Shown here: positions 1 through 8,305 of the stretch, one piece after another
Position numbering within the stretch: the stretch's first letter is position 1
Layout: each line of letters opens with the position of its first letter
NCBI GenBank assembly: GCA_016169945.1
Contig: JADLSH010000367.1
Coordinates: 1,860,001 to 1,924,000, forward strand
DNA length: 64,000 bases
Origin: Trachythela sp. YZ-2020
Lineage: Eukaryota > Cnidaria > Anthozoa > Malacalcyonacea > Clavulariidae
Direction of reading: 5' to 3'
Notes under the pieces: generated by a model
Told to the model about the DNA's origin: nothing
Databases searched by the model: none
What the model saw: the letters and a program-made list of their open reading frames with translations, nothing else
Position numbers and translations under genes: made by a program

Positions 1-2361
1 TATTCCAGTTTTCTAGATGATTATCATCCATCCACTTATAATTTTTAAGGGGAAGAAGACCTTGCTCCCTTGATGCATATAATGCATTTGCATCTGGATT
101 AATTATGAAACAGGATGGTTTGCTTGGATCATACTTATCCCCCATATACTTGTTATTAGCAACAGAATATCTTTTTGAGGCCATTGAGATACCACCCCTA
201 ATACCTTTCTCGAAAAAGGCATACATCTCAGAGTTCTCTGTACTAATTAGTTCAATCTCCACCCCTGTTTTTAATAACATGGCATCCCAGAAAAAGGATG
301 GTGCGGTGGGGTAATGTGCTGAGTCTAATCCAAATGTAGCCATACTTAATTTCCTGTGTTCCTGGAATACATCAGCAAAAGTAGCAGTATCTGCCCAAAG
401 ATAAGTGTTGTGGTAATCCTGCATTGTTTTACATCCAAAGACTTCCCATACTTTTTGGGCATGATTATAATCTTCCATACTAATATCACTTTCTGTTAGG
501 ATGTTATAAAAATGCTTTTGAGCTGGAAGTTTAGTTTCTAATAACTTTTCTTCATCCATATAATCATATGGATACACACCCTTCCTTCGAACTAGCTCAA
601 ACTTTGCGTTGTCCCCATTACAACCAGCCTTTGTAATAATGAACTTTTCTGATGGTAAGTTCTTAATAAGTTCGGCTAAACTAAGACTAAGATGTTTTAG
701 GGTATCTCGAAAAGTTAATATATAGTTGATCTCCTTCATCTTCTTTTTGAAAACAACTTTTTTGTTATCATCTAGTTGTTTCTCGTACCCAGAGATTCTG
801 TCAACTAGTACTTTCTTTTTCAGTTGGATAATTTTTTCTTCACTCCTTGCAATAATTGAAATTCCCCCATTCTCCTTAGGGTCATTTCCCAACTCCCGAA
901 TGAATAACTTTATCCATCAAGATTGTGAAAGAATACAGGAATTTCTTTTGATCTTATTGCCAGGATGTTACAGTTATTGTGAGCAATCCCTATAAAAAGA
1001 CCTGTGTAATGATCATGATGTCTTACAGGTTTGTGGATCGGGTATGTTTTTTCATCTTGTGATCTTACAACTTTTTCATTACAGATACAACAATCCTCAG
1101 TTGTAAGCATTGCTTCATTTGCTAAAATAAGTTGTCTTCCTTCTAACGGAATACTTTTTTCAGTCTTCTCATAGAAAGTTCTTGCTATCTCATAAAGTTT
1201 GTTAACAAACTCTTTCGCACAGAACTTACCCAACACCTCATGATACTTAAAATGACCATCACTATATACAGTAAAAAATCCAAAACCTGATGGGGTGTGT
1301 TTGCTTAGTTGTTTTGGACCACCGGTTTCATTTTTCTCTTCTAACTTTCTCAGAAGGGCCTCAGAGTCTACATAGATAACTAATGGGGCTTCAATGGTTT
1401 TTTTATGACCTCTAAACTTTAAAATATTATACCCAGGTTTAGGAAATGTTGTTTTTCCAGGTTTGTTGTTCTTACACATCTCTAGATGTTCTGCTAACTT
1501 TTCTGGAGTCCTAAAGAAGTTAATACATCTACGACAGGGGAATGGCTTGGCGTGATCATGGTTTTGTCCAAGTAACCTAGATTCTGAGGTTACCGTTAAA
1601 TAATGGTTATTATACAATAATAATATTGCCTCTTTGTCTGCGGGGAATGTGGAAGGGTATAATGGTTGGATGTCCTTAATTTCACCACCATAATCATCCC
1701 TACCATCATCTAGATAATACACAATAAGTCTTATCCCGTTTAATTTTTCAAACAGTTCATACTGTTTAACTTTTACCGGGAAAGTTTTATCAAGCCGTTC
1801 TGGATGTGAGGTTTTAGGGTTTAAGGATCTATGGACTGCATAAATAAAACACTTATTGTCCCAATTTTTGATGTTAATAAGTGCATGCTTGTCCTCCAAC
1901 CACTTAGGAATCTTACAGTAAGAGTGACCTTGTACTAAAACTAACTTACTTGTGTTAATGTGTATTCCAAATATTTGTGAGATGGACCAACCAGATTTTT
2001 CGATAAGAAAGGAAGCCATCTTACCCATTAAACTATCTTCTATGGCTCGCCATTCTTCTTCATGATTAGAATGCTCATTTCTAACCCCAACACTATCGGA
2101 AGAAATGAACTTAGTTTCAAACATTTCCTCACCGTCATCATTTGTATTCTTAAACTTAGCGTGAATTTTAACAGTAAATTTAGCAGGAATGTTAGATCTA
2201 ATAACACCCATAATTTGAGGTTTTAACAAGGTTAATAAAGGGCGAGGTAAAAGACTAGTTTTATTTTCAATTTTATAGTCATTAAAAACCCCTTCATGCC
2301 CAGATCTAACAATTTCTGGTTGAATTAATTGTTGTTCATTAATTTCAAATTCGTTAGCCAT
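1..2361 (-). pseudogene. Protein-primed DNA polymerase B (pPolB), frameshifted, cut by window edge
   Basis: Replicative polymerase of the element. The N-terminal part (910-2361) holds a C-x2-C...H-x4-C zinc finger (CRRC...HLEMC), an exonuclease motif (IYVDSEAL) and a HNH-like Cys/His cluster (CCIC...HHDH...HNNC), then HNLDG of the second exonuclease motif, where the frame stops near base 925. The next frame continues at once with KLFIREL and runs open to base 1, with family signatures such as GVYPYDYM, APSFFWDAM and KGIRGGISM; the palm catalytic motif should lie outside the window. The residues normally found between HNL and the next helix are missing, so a small deletion caused the break. 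I start at 2361 rather than 2385 because AAATAAAAGCA stands directly before that ATG. The 210 bases upstream hold no convincing gene; a 29-codon reading frame ends near 2,415. Confidence 0.88.
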
Positions 2362-2571
2362 TGCTTTTATTTCCACACAGTACATAGTTAAATAAAGGGT
2401 AACACCTTCCCTTATTTAATTTAAATAATCCTCTCTATGTACTAACTTCATTCGGACCATTTCGTTCTCCATAGTTTTTCCATATTCCGCTTGTATGACA
2501 TCCATACTCTCTTCATTCGGAACATTTCATTTTCCACGAGGAAAATGAAATTTTTTGCGTTACCGTTTCGC

Positions 2572-2982
2572 TTACAACATAACACCTAACAACCAACCAG
2601 CTCCTAAGCCAACTAATCCAACTGTCACATGTTTGTACTCATCCATTTCTTTTGACGGTTGGTAATAATCCGACAAAACAGGTGGTCTCGTAAACACCTT
2701 ACCATTGTGTGTAATCTTTTGGAGTTCCAACAAGGACTTATTAACAGAGTTCATATCGCTATTAGCGTCCAAAAGCTGTCGTCGCATTGCTGTAATCCTC
2801 TCTTTGTTAGCAGCTTGGTTCTCGTACCATTTGTTCTTTGCAGCCGTTAATTGTTCCATAGCAATGTTGTGTCTTTTAATCTCTGTCTGGTACCCTTTGT
2901 GGTCCAGAAGTCTAAACAGGTAACCGGTTCCTGTAAACGCCACCGCATTAAACAGTCCAGATAATGCAATTGTTGTCGCCAT
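2572..2982 (-). CDS. Hypothetical membrane/coiled-coil protein, 136 aa
   Basis: I do not recognise a family. The protein has a hydrophobic N-terminal stretch (IALSGLFNAVAF), a long charged helical middle (about residues 35-90, rich in K, Q, A and E, probably coiled coil) and a second hydrophobic segment at the C-terminus (VGLVGLGAGWLLGVML), so a membrane protein with a coiled-coil link is likely. Its start follows AAATAAAAAT. The first 55 codons are duplicated in the short gene directly upstream (2987-3166). Small hydrophobic proteins of this kind are common next to capsid genes in Polintons, but the role is unknown. Confidence 0.7.
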   Translation of the reverse strand: MATTIALSGLFNAVAFTGTGYLFRLLDHKGYQTEIKRHNIAMEQLTAAKNKWYENQAANKERITAMRRQLLDANSDMNSVNKSLLELQKITHNGKVFTRPPVLSDYYQPSKEMDEYKHVTVGLVGLGAGWLLGVML

Positions 2983-2986
2983 ATTT

Positions 2987-3166
2987 TTATTTCTCGTACC
3001 ATTTGTTTTTTGCTGCTGTTAATTGTTCCATTGCAATGTTATATCTTTTAATCTCTGTTTGGTACCCTTGGGGGTTTAAAAGTTTAAACAGATAACTTGC
3101 GCCCTTGAACGCTACCGCGAACGATGCATTATAAAGCGCTATCACGGTAAATATTTTTGTGACCAT
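2987..3166 (-). CDS. Short paralogue of the N-terminus of the 136-aa protein, 59 aa
   Basis: This small frame starts behind ATTAAATAAA and reads MVTKIFTVIALYNASF..., then continues with GYQTEIKRYNIAMEQLTAAK, nearly identical to residues 31-50 of the downstream gene (GYQTEIKRHNIAMEQLTAAK). The match runs to NKWYE, after which this copy ends with K and TAA; the TAA is part of the AAATAAAAA motif in front of the next ATG. So it is a partial tandem duplication of the 5' half of the neighbour. Different N-terminal residues with the same hydrophobic pattern suggest it is still a gene rather than fresh debris. No function can be given. Confidence 0.65.
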   Translation of the reverse strand: MVTKIFTVIALYNASFAVAFKGASYLFKLLNPQGYQTEIKRYNIAMEQLTAAKNKWYEK

Positions 3167-3171
3167 TTTAT

Positions 3172-3405
3172 TTAATCGCTCTTGAAAGGATTCTCAGGTA
3201 GTATCTTCTTTGCTTCCAACATCTTAATAACACTAGTACTGATACCAAACGCAGCCGTAAGTTTCAAAAGTCCTTCCATCGTACTTGGGATACTCAATGA
3301 ATCCTTCATTAATTTTTTACCGACATATGAGACTGCGACAGCGCCTGCCACAATTAATAGTGAGTCATATAACTCTTTTGGTAAATATTTAAATACACCA
3401 GCCAT
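3172..3405 (-). CDS. Hypothetical small membrane protein, 77 aa
   Basis: No family recognised. Residues about 14-30 (SLLIVAGAVAVSYVGKK) form one likely membrane helix, and residues 47-60 (LKLTAAFGISTSVI) a weaker hydrophobic stretch. It is transcribed away from the major capsid gene; only 25 bases separate the two start codons, and those bases form an imperfect inverted repeat with AAATAAATA on each side. The stop is six bases before the start of the 59-aa gene, so both probably belong to one leftward unit. Position beside the capsid gene suggests a virion or assembly protein, but this is inference. Confidence 0.65.
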   Translation of the reverse strand: MAGVFKYLPKELYDSLLIVAGAVAVSYVGKKLMKDSLSIPSTMEGLLKLTAAFGISTSVIKMLEAKKILPENPFKSD

Positions 3406-3433
3406 TATTTATTACAGTACTAAATAAATAATG
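3403..3433. promoter_or_regulatory. Divergent promoter between 77-aa gene and major capsid gene
   Basis: The two ATGs (3405 minus, 3431 plus) sit at the ends of an inverted repeat: arms of 11 bases, CATTATTTATT and AATAAATAATG, around a 9-base centre. Each start therefore has an AATAAATA motif directly upstream, as in the other genes of the element. Promoter function is inferred from position and from the repeated pattern. Confidence 0.5.
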
Positions 3434-4648
3434 TACAAAGTTAAAGAACTTTTACCTACTTATGAGAAGATAACTTACTCTCAAATACGAGGGCCTAAAA
3501 AGCAAAACATCTTTACGCTAACACCGACGGAAATATCTGAGAACCAAGAACTTTACGTTAACATTCCAAAACTGTATGAGAATGTATGTTTGGTTCCTGG
3601 ATCATTGTACATCGTGGGTTCATTTAAATCCAAAAATACCAAGTCCTGGTTTCTTAACAACCTCGCTAGTCTCCTACAAAAAAGTCTAGAAATAACTGTC
3701 GATGGACAAGTTGTGTACGATAACACAGGAGAGTCTCACTATGAAGTCTACAAAGCACTATGGGAAACCGAAGAAAAAAGAAAGAACCTGGTGTGTCAAG
3801 GGGTTGCCAACGAGAACACTCGTAAAATTATGAGTGGCGATGACTCTGGTGACAAATCTGTGAAAGCTGACAAGTACTTTGGTGAGCTTTTCAAAACCAA
3901 AGTCCACATTCCTCTTGGTAAAATCTTGAGAGACCAAGGGTTATATGCTCCCTATGGTATGAAATCAAACATAAGGTACAAGATTACACTACCGCCTGCC
4001 GCAGAAATTATGAAGGCACAATCAGGGGAAGCAGTCGTTGGTTACACAGTTGATGATTTACATCTTGAATATGAGACAATCACATCCCAAGAATTGTACC
4101 AGCAAGCATTAAATTCCTACAATGTGGGTAGGTCATTACTTCACAGTCAAGTGATGTTGATGAAAAAAGAGACATGGGCCAAGGGATCAACATTGGTAAA
4201 TTTAAACATTGATGTACCACGAAAGTCAATGAAAGGCATTGTACTTCTGTTTCGAGATGACACTGTGGATTCCGAACACTTTGTGTATCCAAACATCTCC
4301 TCTGTAAAAGTAGCCATCGAAGGCACTCCAAACTCTCTGTACTCCCAAGGTCTTGAGGAACACAATCTCTTTAAATCTGCAGAGAACTTCTTCTTGGATT
4401 ACACAACAGACACACTAAGCATAACTGACTTTTACACAAATAACAAGTTTGCACTTGTAATAGACATGAGAACAGTTTGTGACCCAACGGTAGCTGGAAT
4501 AGGTCGAAAAATCCTCAACACACAGGATGGTGTGTTGTTAGAAATTAAGAAAAGGGTTACCACAAAGGATCTGACATGCTATGTATACATTATATCAGAC
4601 GGTGTGATAAACATTGTTGGGAAACAACTACAAAGCATTGAGTTTTAA
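3431..4648 (+). CDS. Major capsid protein (double jelly-roll, hexon-like), 405 aa
   Basis: Seen: a 405-residue beta-rich protein with phrases that recur in capsid proteins of animal Polinton-like and adintovirus elements: VPGSLYIVGSF, a helix-rich NNLASLLQKS segment followed by ITVDGQVVYDN, a DLHLEYE strand, VPRKSMKGIVLLFRDD, PNSLYSQGL and the C-terminal YIISDGVINIVGKQLQSI. Known: these proteins fold as two upright jelly-rolls and build the hexagonal capsomers of icosahedral shells. The gene is intact. It ends in front of a hairpin shared with the convergent gene at 4732, and it starts from a divergent promoter. The family call rests on recalled motifs; a structure prediction would settle it. 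Confidence 0.82.
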   Translation: MYKVKELLPTYEKITYSQIRGPKKQNIFTLTPTEISENQELYVNIPKLYENVCLVPGSLYIVGSFKSKNTKSWFLNNLASLLQKSLEITVDGQVVYDNTGESHYEVYKALWETEEKRKNLVCQGVANENTRKIMSGDDSGDKSVKADKYFGELFKTKVHIPLGKILRDQGLYAPYGMKSNIRYKITLPPAAEIMKAQSGEAVVGYTVDDLHLEYETITSQELYQQALNSYNVGRSLLHSQVMLMKKETWAKGSTLVNLNIDVPRKSMKGIVLLFRDDTVDSEHFVYPNISSVKVAIEGTPNSLYSQGLEEHNLFKSAENFFLDYTTDTLSITDFYTNNKFALVIDMRTVCDPTVAGIGRKILNTQDGVLLEIKKRVTTKDLTCYVYIISDGVINIVGKQLQSIEF

Positions 4649-4695
4649 AACAAGGTCTTATAAAAAAAACATCTTATAAAACATCTTATAAAAAA

Positions 4696-4726
4696 GTTTT
4701 CAAATCCTTATTTAGGATTAGAAAAC
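4696..4726. terminator. Hairpin between convergent genes
   Basis: Arms of 13 bases (4696-4708 and 4714-4726) pair with one mismatch around the loop TATTT. It lies 48 bases after the capsid stop and 6 bases before the stop of the gene coming from the other side, so it could mark both 3' ends. Just upstream CTTATAAAA is repeated three times (4655-4692). Confidence 0.5.
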
Positions 4727-4731
4727 TAGTC

Positions 4732-4947
4732 TTACTCAACCTCTATTTGTGACACCAGAGGGACAGTAGTAACTTTTTCATATCTTTTAAGTCTAGACTT
4801 AACAAACGCAATCTGTAGGTTACCCTCTATCCCGTCTTTGGATCTTGCTACTTGGAATCCTGTAAGAATTTTTTTACGGATGTCGGTGTCCTCATTAAAC
4901 AGATCGCCATTGTGTTGTATTTGTAGTTTACTAGGTTTACAACCCAT
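4732..4947 (-). CDS. Hypothetical protein with N-myristoylation signal, 71 aa
   Basis: The N-terminus MGCKPSK fits the consensus for N-myristoylation (Gly2, Ser6) with a neighbouring Cys3 that could be palmitoylated, so a membrane-attached protein is likely. The rest is charged and shows no recognised domain. The start is preceded by a threefold CTAAA repeat (ACTAAACTAAACTAAATG), a variant of the A/T-rich motif found before other starts. It is convergent with the capsid gene and lies 10 bases downstream of the 105-aa gene. Myristoylated proteins of DNA viruses often act in membrane attachment; for this one that is only a suggestion. Confidence 0.65.
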   Translation of the reverse strand: MGCKPSKLQIQHNGDLFNEDTDIRKKILTGFQVARSKDGIEGNLQIAFVKSRLKRYEKVTTVPLVSQIEVE

Positions 4948-4957
4948 TTAGTTTAGT

Positions 4958-5275
4958 TTAGTCCAAATTTACAAGGTTGGGTTCTTTCATTACATGTGGT
5001 GGCGGCGGGTCCTTTGGGTCCTTTGGTGTTGGTGAATCCTTTGTACACTTTTTACTAGTACAATAATTCCATAGACTTCCTAACCCAAAAATAAGGCCTA
5101 GTATTTTTAAAAGTAAAAAATAAGGCATATCTTGACATGGTTCCACTATGCTGTTTTGTTCTGGTTTTGGTAACCTCCTCTTCTTTGCTTTTTTAGACAG
5201 ATCACTTAGTTTTTCACAGGCAACCTTTCTTTCCTGATCGGTTTCTTTAATAGGGTCTGTTATAGTCTCGCTCAT
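4958..5275 (-). CDS. Hypothetical single-pass membrane protein, 105 aa
   Basis: No family recognised. A Lys/Glu-rich N-terminus (residues 1-45) precedes one membrane helix (about 52-70, YFLLLKILGLIFGLGSLW), and the C-terminus is proline-rich (PTPKDPKDPPPPH). The gene stops 10 bases before the start of the myristoylated protein and begins 7 bases after the stop of the 444-aa gene, so the three form a tight leftward series. Start context is CATAAATAAAAT before ATG. Confidence 0.65.
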   Translation of the reverse strand: MSETITDPIKETDQERKVACEKLSDLSKKAKKRRLPKPEQNSIVEPCQDMPYFLLLKILGLIFGLGSLWNYCTSKKCTKDSPTPKDPKDPPPPHVMKEPNLVNLD

Positions 5276-5282
5276 ATTTTAT

Positions 5283-6617
5283 TTATGGTAGCAACAAAAA
5301 CTTCATAATATAACCTGTTACCATCGATAACACTAATAGTGCTTGTAGTTCTCTTGTACTTGTGGGTGGTACCTCTCGTGGATAAACTAAATTTAGATTT
5401 GGGGTGTCCACAGTGGGAACCTTGTCGGGAATTGTAAGCGATGTAGGTGTGTTCGGTGGGACAATAGGTGTGTTGTCAGAGTCCTCAGGGTCCTTGTTAA
5501 TATGGTCATTGTGACCAAATGTCATTCCGTTACCAACTACCATTAAAATGTTGTTGTAACCTGGTATTTTTTGTTTTAAGATTATCATGTCGCTTGGAAT
5601 AAGGATGACGCCTGGACTAATTGCAAAGTTTAAAATTACATTAGTACTTTTTATGGCATTTCTCATGTTAGATATTGTAACAGTTTGATCGTCCTGTATA
5701 ATAGTGTCCTCTACTAGTTTCTTAAAAACCTCTTGTGTTTGTAAGGACTTAGCCCCTTTTCCTACGATAGCCCATCTGGTACTTGCCTGCGCACCAAGCA
5801 CACAGTACACATAAGATTCTAAACTTTGTTGGAATAACAACTGTCCGGTTTGTGTTAATCCTGTTGACTCTGTTGCAATGAACATTTTGTAGTCGTCCAG
5901 ACTTTTAACAGTCCGGTCACCGCGCTTTTGGTATCTAATTCCAGTCTGTCCATACTTGCTAATTTCTGGTTTGTAATTCCTAACACTTCCGCGTGGTTGT
6001 TTTGCTAACCAAGTACCTATCTGTTCCATGCCGTGATGAAATTCTGTTGTCCACTCGTACACAACAGGAATGTTAATATTTATTATATTTTTAATTCTTT
6101 GGTTTAAAAACCTATTCATCTTACTAGGGCTCCTAATGAACCTTCTCATGTGGTAATACAAATGATATCGTGCCAAGTTACCTACAAATGTGTTTTCGGA
6201 CTGAAAATGTTTGGTACTAATACCACAAACATAGGTTGTGATGTAAGCGGCCAAACAAGCAGCCAAATATGGGTTTTCTGTGTAGTCGTTAAACTTTAAC
6301 ATGTTTTTTGTGAGTACAAGATCCGGAAGGGTTGGGTCAAAACTCATCGTGTTGTTTACAAAAATGTTTAGTTTACTAGGGTTTCCTGCAAATAGACCTT
6401 TTGTAAAACCTTGTACAACCCCTTTCGTGTTCCATATTCTTGGTTGCCAGTCCAATGCCCACCCAAAGGGAAAACTTTTGGATTTAATATCATACGCTCT
6501 GCTATTATGTACAAACATTGTCCTTACAAACAGAGTCTTTCCATAGTAGTCCTTTACAGGTTGGAACATGAACTTATCGACATCTGCATAGGGATATTTT
6601 TCTTTGAATGCTTCCAT
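5283..6617 (-). CDS. Hypothetical protein with C-terminal membrane helix, 444 aa
   Basis: No family recognised. The protein is mostly mixed alpha/beta with many aromatic residues, then a Pro/Asp/Thr-rich linker (about residues 365-415) and a hydrophobic C-terminal segment (LQALLVLSMVTGYIMKFLLL) suitable for tail anchoring. The frame is open further upstream, but ATG at 6617 is the likely start: it is one end of the perfect 20-bp palindrome shared with the penton-like gene, whereas an upstream start would overlap that gene. As a large protein co-located with capsid genes it is probably structural or membrane-associated; this is inference. Confidence 0.7.
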   Translation of the reverse strand: MEAFKEKYPYADVDKFMFQPVKDYYGKTLFVRTMFVHNSRAYDIKSKSFPFGWALDWQPRIWNTKGVVQGFTKGLFAGNPSKLNIFVNNTMSFDPTLPDLVLTKNMLKFNDYTENPYLAACLAAYITTYVCGISTKHFQSENTFVGNLARYHLYYHMRRFIRSPSKMNRFLNQRIKNIININIPVVYEWTTEFHHGMEQIGTWLAKQPRGSVRNYKPEISKYGQTGIRYQKRGDRTVKSLDDYKMFIATESTGLTQTGQLLFQQSLESYVYCVLGAQASTRWAIVGKGAKSLQTQEVFKKLVEDTIIQDDQTVTISNMRNAIKSTNVILNFAISPGVILIPSDMIILKQKIPGYNNILMVVGNGMTFGHNDHINKDPEDSDNTPIVPPNTPTSLTIPDKVPTVDTPNLNLVYPREVPPTSTRELQALLVLSMVTGYIMKFLLLP

Positions 6618-6634
6618 TTTATTTAAATAAAATG
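6615..6634. promoter_or_regulatory. Perfect 20-bp palindromic bidirectional start region
   Basis: CATTTTATTTAAATAAAATG reads identically on both strands. Its two ends are the ATG codons of the 444-aa gene (minus) and the penton-like gene (plus), so the whole intergenic space is 14 bases, and each gene sees TTTAAATAAA before its ATG. It must contain the initiation signals for both directions or the transcripts overlap. Confidence 0.7.
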
Positions 6635-7267
6635 TCAAAGTTAACAGTGTTCGTATCCGAAAACAGTACAAATGTTAATTTGGTTGTGTTCCAAAAGAAT
6701 AAAAGTTTTTTACGTCTTAGATCTGCAACTATATTTTGGGAGTTCCATAATGTTTTAAGATGTCAAATACAACTTGGAACTGATAACATTATATTCGACA
6801 AAGGGTATTGGTCATTTTCAGATATCCAACAGAAACTAAAAGAAGAGGAAGTCACAGTCATTGGAAACCACCATGACTCTACATGTTCGATAAAAGCTAA
6901 AAAAGATTTAACCCTAAAGGACTTGGGTCCCTTATTGGGTTTTGAACATGACACTGTGCTAACCAAAGATACTTGGCACACAAGTCCAAACCATGTTGAT
7001 GTTAACCATGGATTAAAATATGTCAACATTGAGTGTAGTATCGTAGATACATATCAAAACTTTGATACTAAGGGAAAACAAAGTCAGGTGATAGCTTCGT
7101 TACCTGTTTCAGTAACACAACCATTAATAGATACCTCATCATTTTACGACAACCTTAATACAAAAACCCCTATCCTTCGAAATTTTAATTCCTTATCGTT
7201 TAGACTTACAACTAACACAAACTTTCCTGTAAGTATGAGTGCCTTGTTAGAACTCGAAATAGTTTAG
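6632..7267 (+). CDS. Penton-like minor capsid protein (single jelly-roll), 211 aa
   Basis: Seen: a beta-rich protein of 211 residues with the arrangement LGPLLGFEHDT, then NVECSIVDTYQ-like strand (VNIECSIVDTYQNF), and a closing strand pattern FNSLSFRLTTNTNFPVSMSA. Known: Polinton and adintovirus minor capsid proteins of about this size have a single jelly-roll and form the pentameric vertices; they share a GxLLGF turn and a similar C-terminal strand. The gene lies next to the integrase gene and close to the major capsid gene, as in other elements. Start at 6632 chosen because it ends the palindrome; an in-frame ATG at 6608 would overlap the opposite gene. No damage seen. Confidence 0.72.
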   Translation: MSKLTVFVSENSTNVNLVVFQKNKSFLRLRSATIFWEFHNVLRCQIQLGTDNIIFDKGYWSFSDIQQKLKEEEVTVIGNHHDSTCSIKAKKDLTLKDLGPLLGFEHDTVLTKDTWHTSPNHVDVNHGLKYVNIECSIVDTYQNFDTKGKQSQVIASLPVSVTQPLIDTSSFYDNLNTKTPILRNFNSLSFRLTTNTNFPVSMSALLELEIV

Positions 7268-7306
7268 GTTTCAAAACTCATAAAATAAAACTATGAGTTT
7301 TGAAAC
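7268..7306. promoter_or_regulatory. Inverted repeat spanning integrase start
   Basis: A perfect 15-base inverted repeat (GTTTCAAAACTCATA at 7268-7282, complement at 7292-7306) encloses AAATAAAAC. It begins directly after the penton stop codon, and its right arm contains the integrase ATG and first four codons. It could be a terminator for the upstream gene, or a fold that hides the start codon of the integrase mRNA. Confidence 0.5.
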
Positions 7307-8294
7307 AGAACAAGGTCTTAGAGAGTTATATCATTCTCCAGGGACAGGGTATCAGTCTGTAGAGAGATTGTACCAAAAAGCAAAAGAGGAGGGTCTAGAT
7401 GTTACTCGTAAACAAGTTAAGGATTGGATACTGACACAGAAAACTTACACCACCACGAAACAAAAAGGTGGCTCGCATGTCTATCGTAAAACTATCGTTA
7501 GCGATCTTGGGGAGCAACTACAATTAGACTTAGTTGATATGACAGAAGGTCGTAAGCCAAGTAACGATGGTTATCGTTGGATTTTAACAAGCATAGAAAT
7601 TTTATCCCGGTACGCTTTCACAGAACCAAGCAAAACAAAAGGTGGTCTCGATATCTCCCATGCAATGGAAAAAATACTAGGTGAGTTTAAAGTTAGGTTC
7701 GGTAAGTACCCAGATGTTGTCCAATACGATGACGGTAACGAATTCAAAAACAAACATGTCAATGCACTACTGGACAAACTTGGGATAAAACATTTTACAA
7801 CACTTATTAAAAAAGGTGGCCGTGCGTTTTTTAACAGAAAGGCAGCCCTTGTTGAAAGACTTAACAGAACTTTAAAAACAACGATGTGGAAGTATTTTAC
7901 GGAGCACAACACAAAAAAGTGGTTACACATCTTGGAAGATGTTACATTTAATTACAACCACAGTGTACATAGAACCATTAAGATGAAACCTAACGATGTC
8001 GATGAGAAAAACAAGGATCAAGTATGGGTAACTTTGTATGGAAATGGTAATGTGCCTAAAAAACCTAGGTACAAAGTAGGTGACACCGTTAGGGTTGAGA
8101 AGTATCACACAGGTACTAGGTTTGTTAAGGGTTACACCGTTAATTTTACGGAAGAAACATTTAAAATAACAAAAGTCCATCGTGGGGATCCTGTTATGTA
8201 CACCATACAAGACATTGCAACGGGTGAAAATATACATGGTAGGTTTTACGAAAGAGAACTTAGCGAAGTGAACGAAGTGAACGATGTTAAATAA
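7293..8294 (+). CDS. Retrovirus-like integrase (Polinton c-integrase), 333 aa
   Basis: DDE strand-transfer enzyme that inserts the element into host DNA. The rve core shows the catalytic triad: Asp in QLDLVDM (about residue 79), Asp in VQYDDGNEFKN (about 147) and Glu in ALVERLNRTLK (about 189). The N-terminal 60 residues resemble a helix-turn-helix/zinc-like region (YHSPGTGYQSVERLYQKAK), as usual for Polinton integrases, and the C-terminal PRYKVGDTVRV...F...T..I motif is a chromatin-binding SH3-like or chromodomain-like end. Length is normal and the frame is intact. It follows the penton gene by 25 bases and precedes the 8306 gene by 11 bases. Confidence 0.93.
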   Translation: MSFETEQGLRELYHSPGTGYQSVERLYQKAKEEGLDVTRKQVKDWILTQKTYTTTKQKGGSHVYRKTIVSDLGEQLQLDLVDMTEGRKPSNDGYRWILTSIEILSRYAFTEPSKTKGGLDISHAMEKILGEFKVRFGKYPDVVQYDDGNEFKNKHVNALLDKLGIKHFTTLIKKGGRAFFNRKAALVERLNRTLKTTMWKYFTEHNTKKWLHILEDVTFNYNHSVHRTIKMKPNDVDEKNKDQVWVTLYGNGNVPKKPRYKVGDTVRVEKYHTGTRFVKGYTVNFTEETFKITKVHRGDPVMYTIQDIATGENIHGRFYERELSEVNEVNDVK

Positions 8295-8305
8295 AATAAA
8301 AATAA

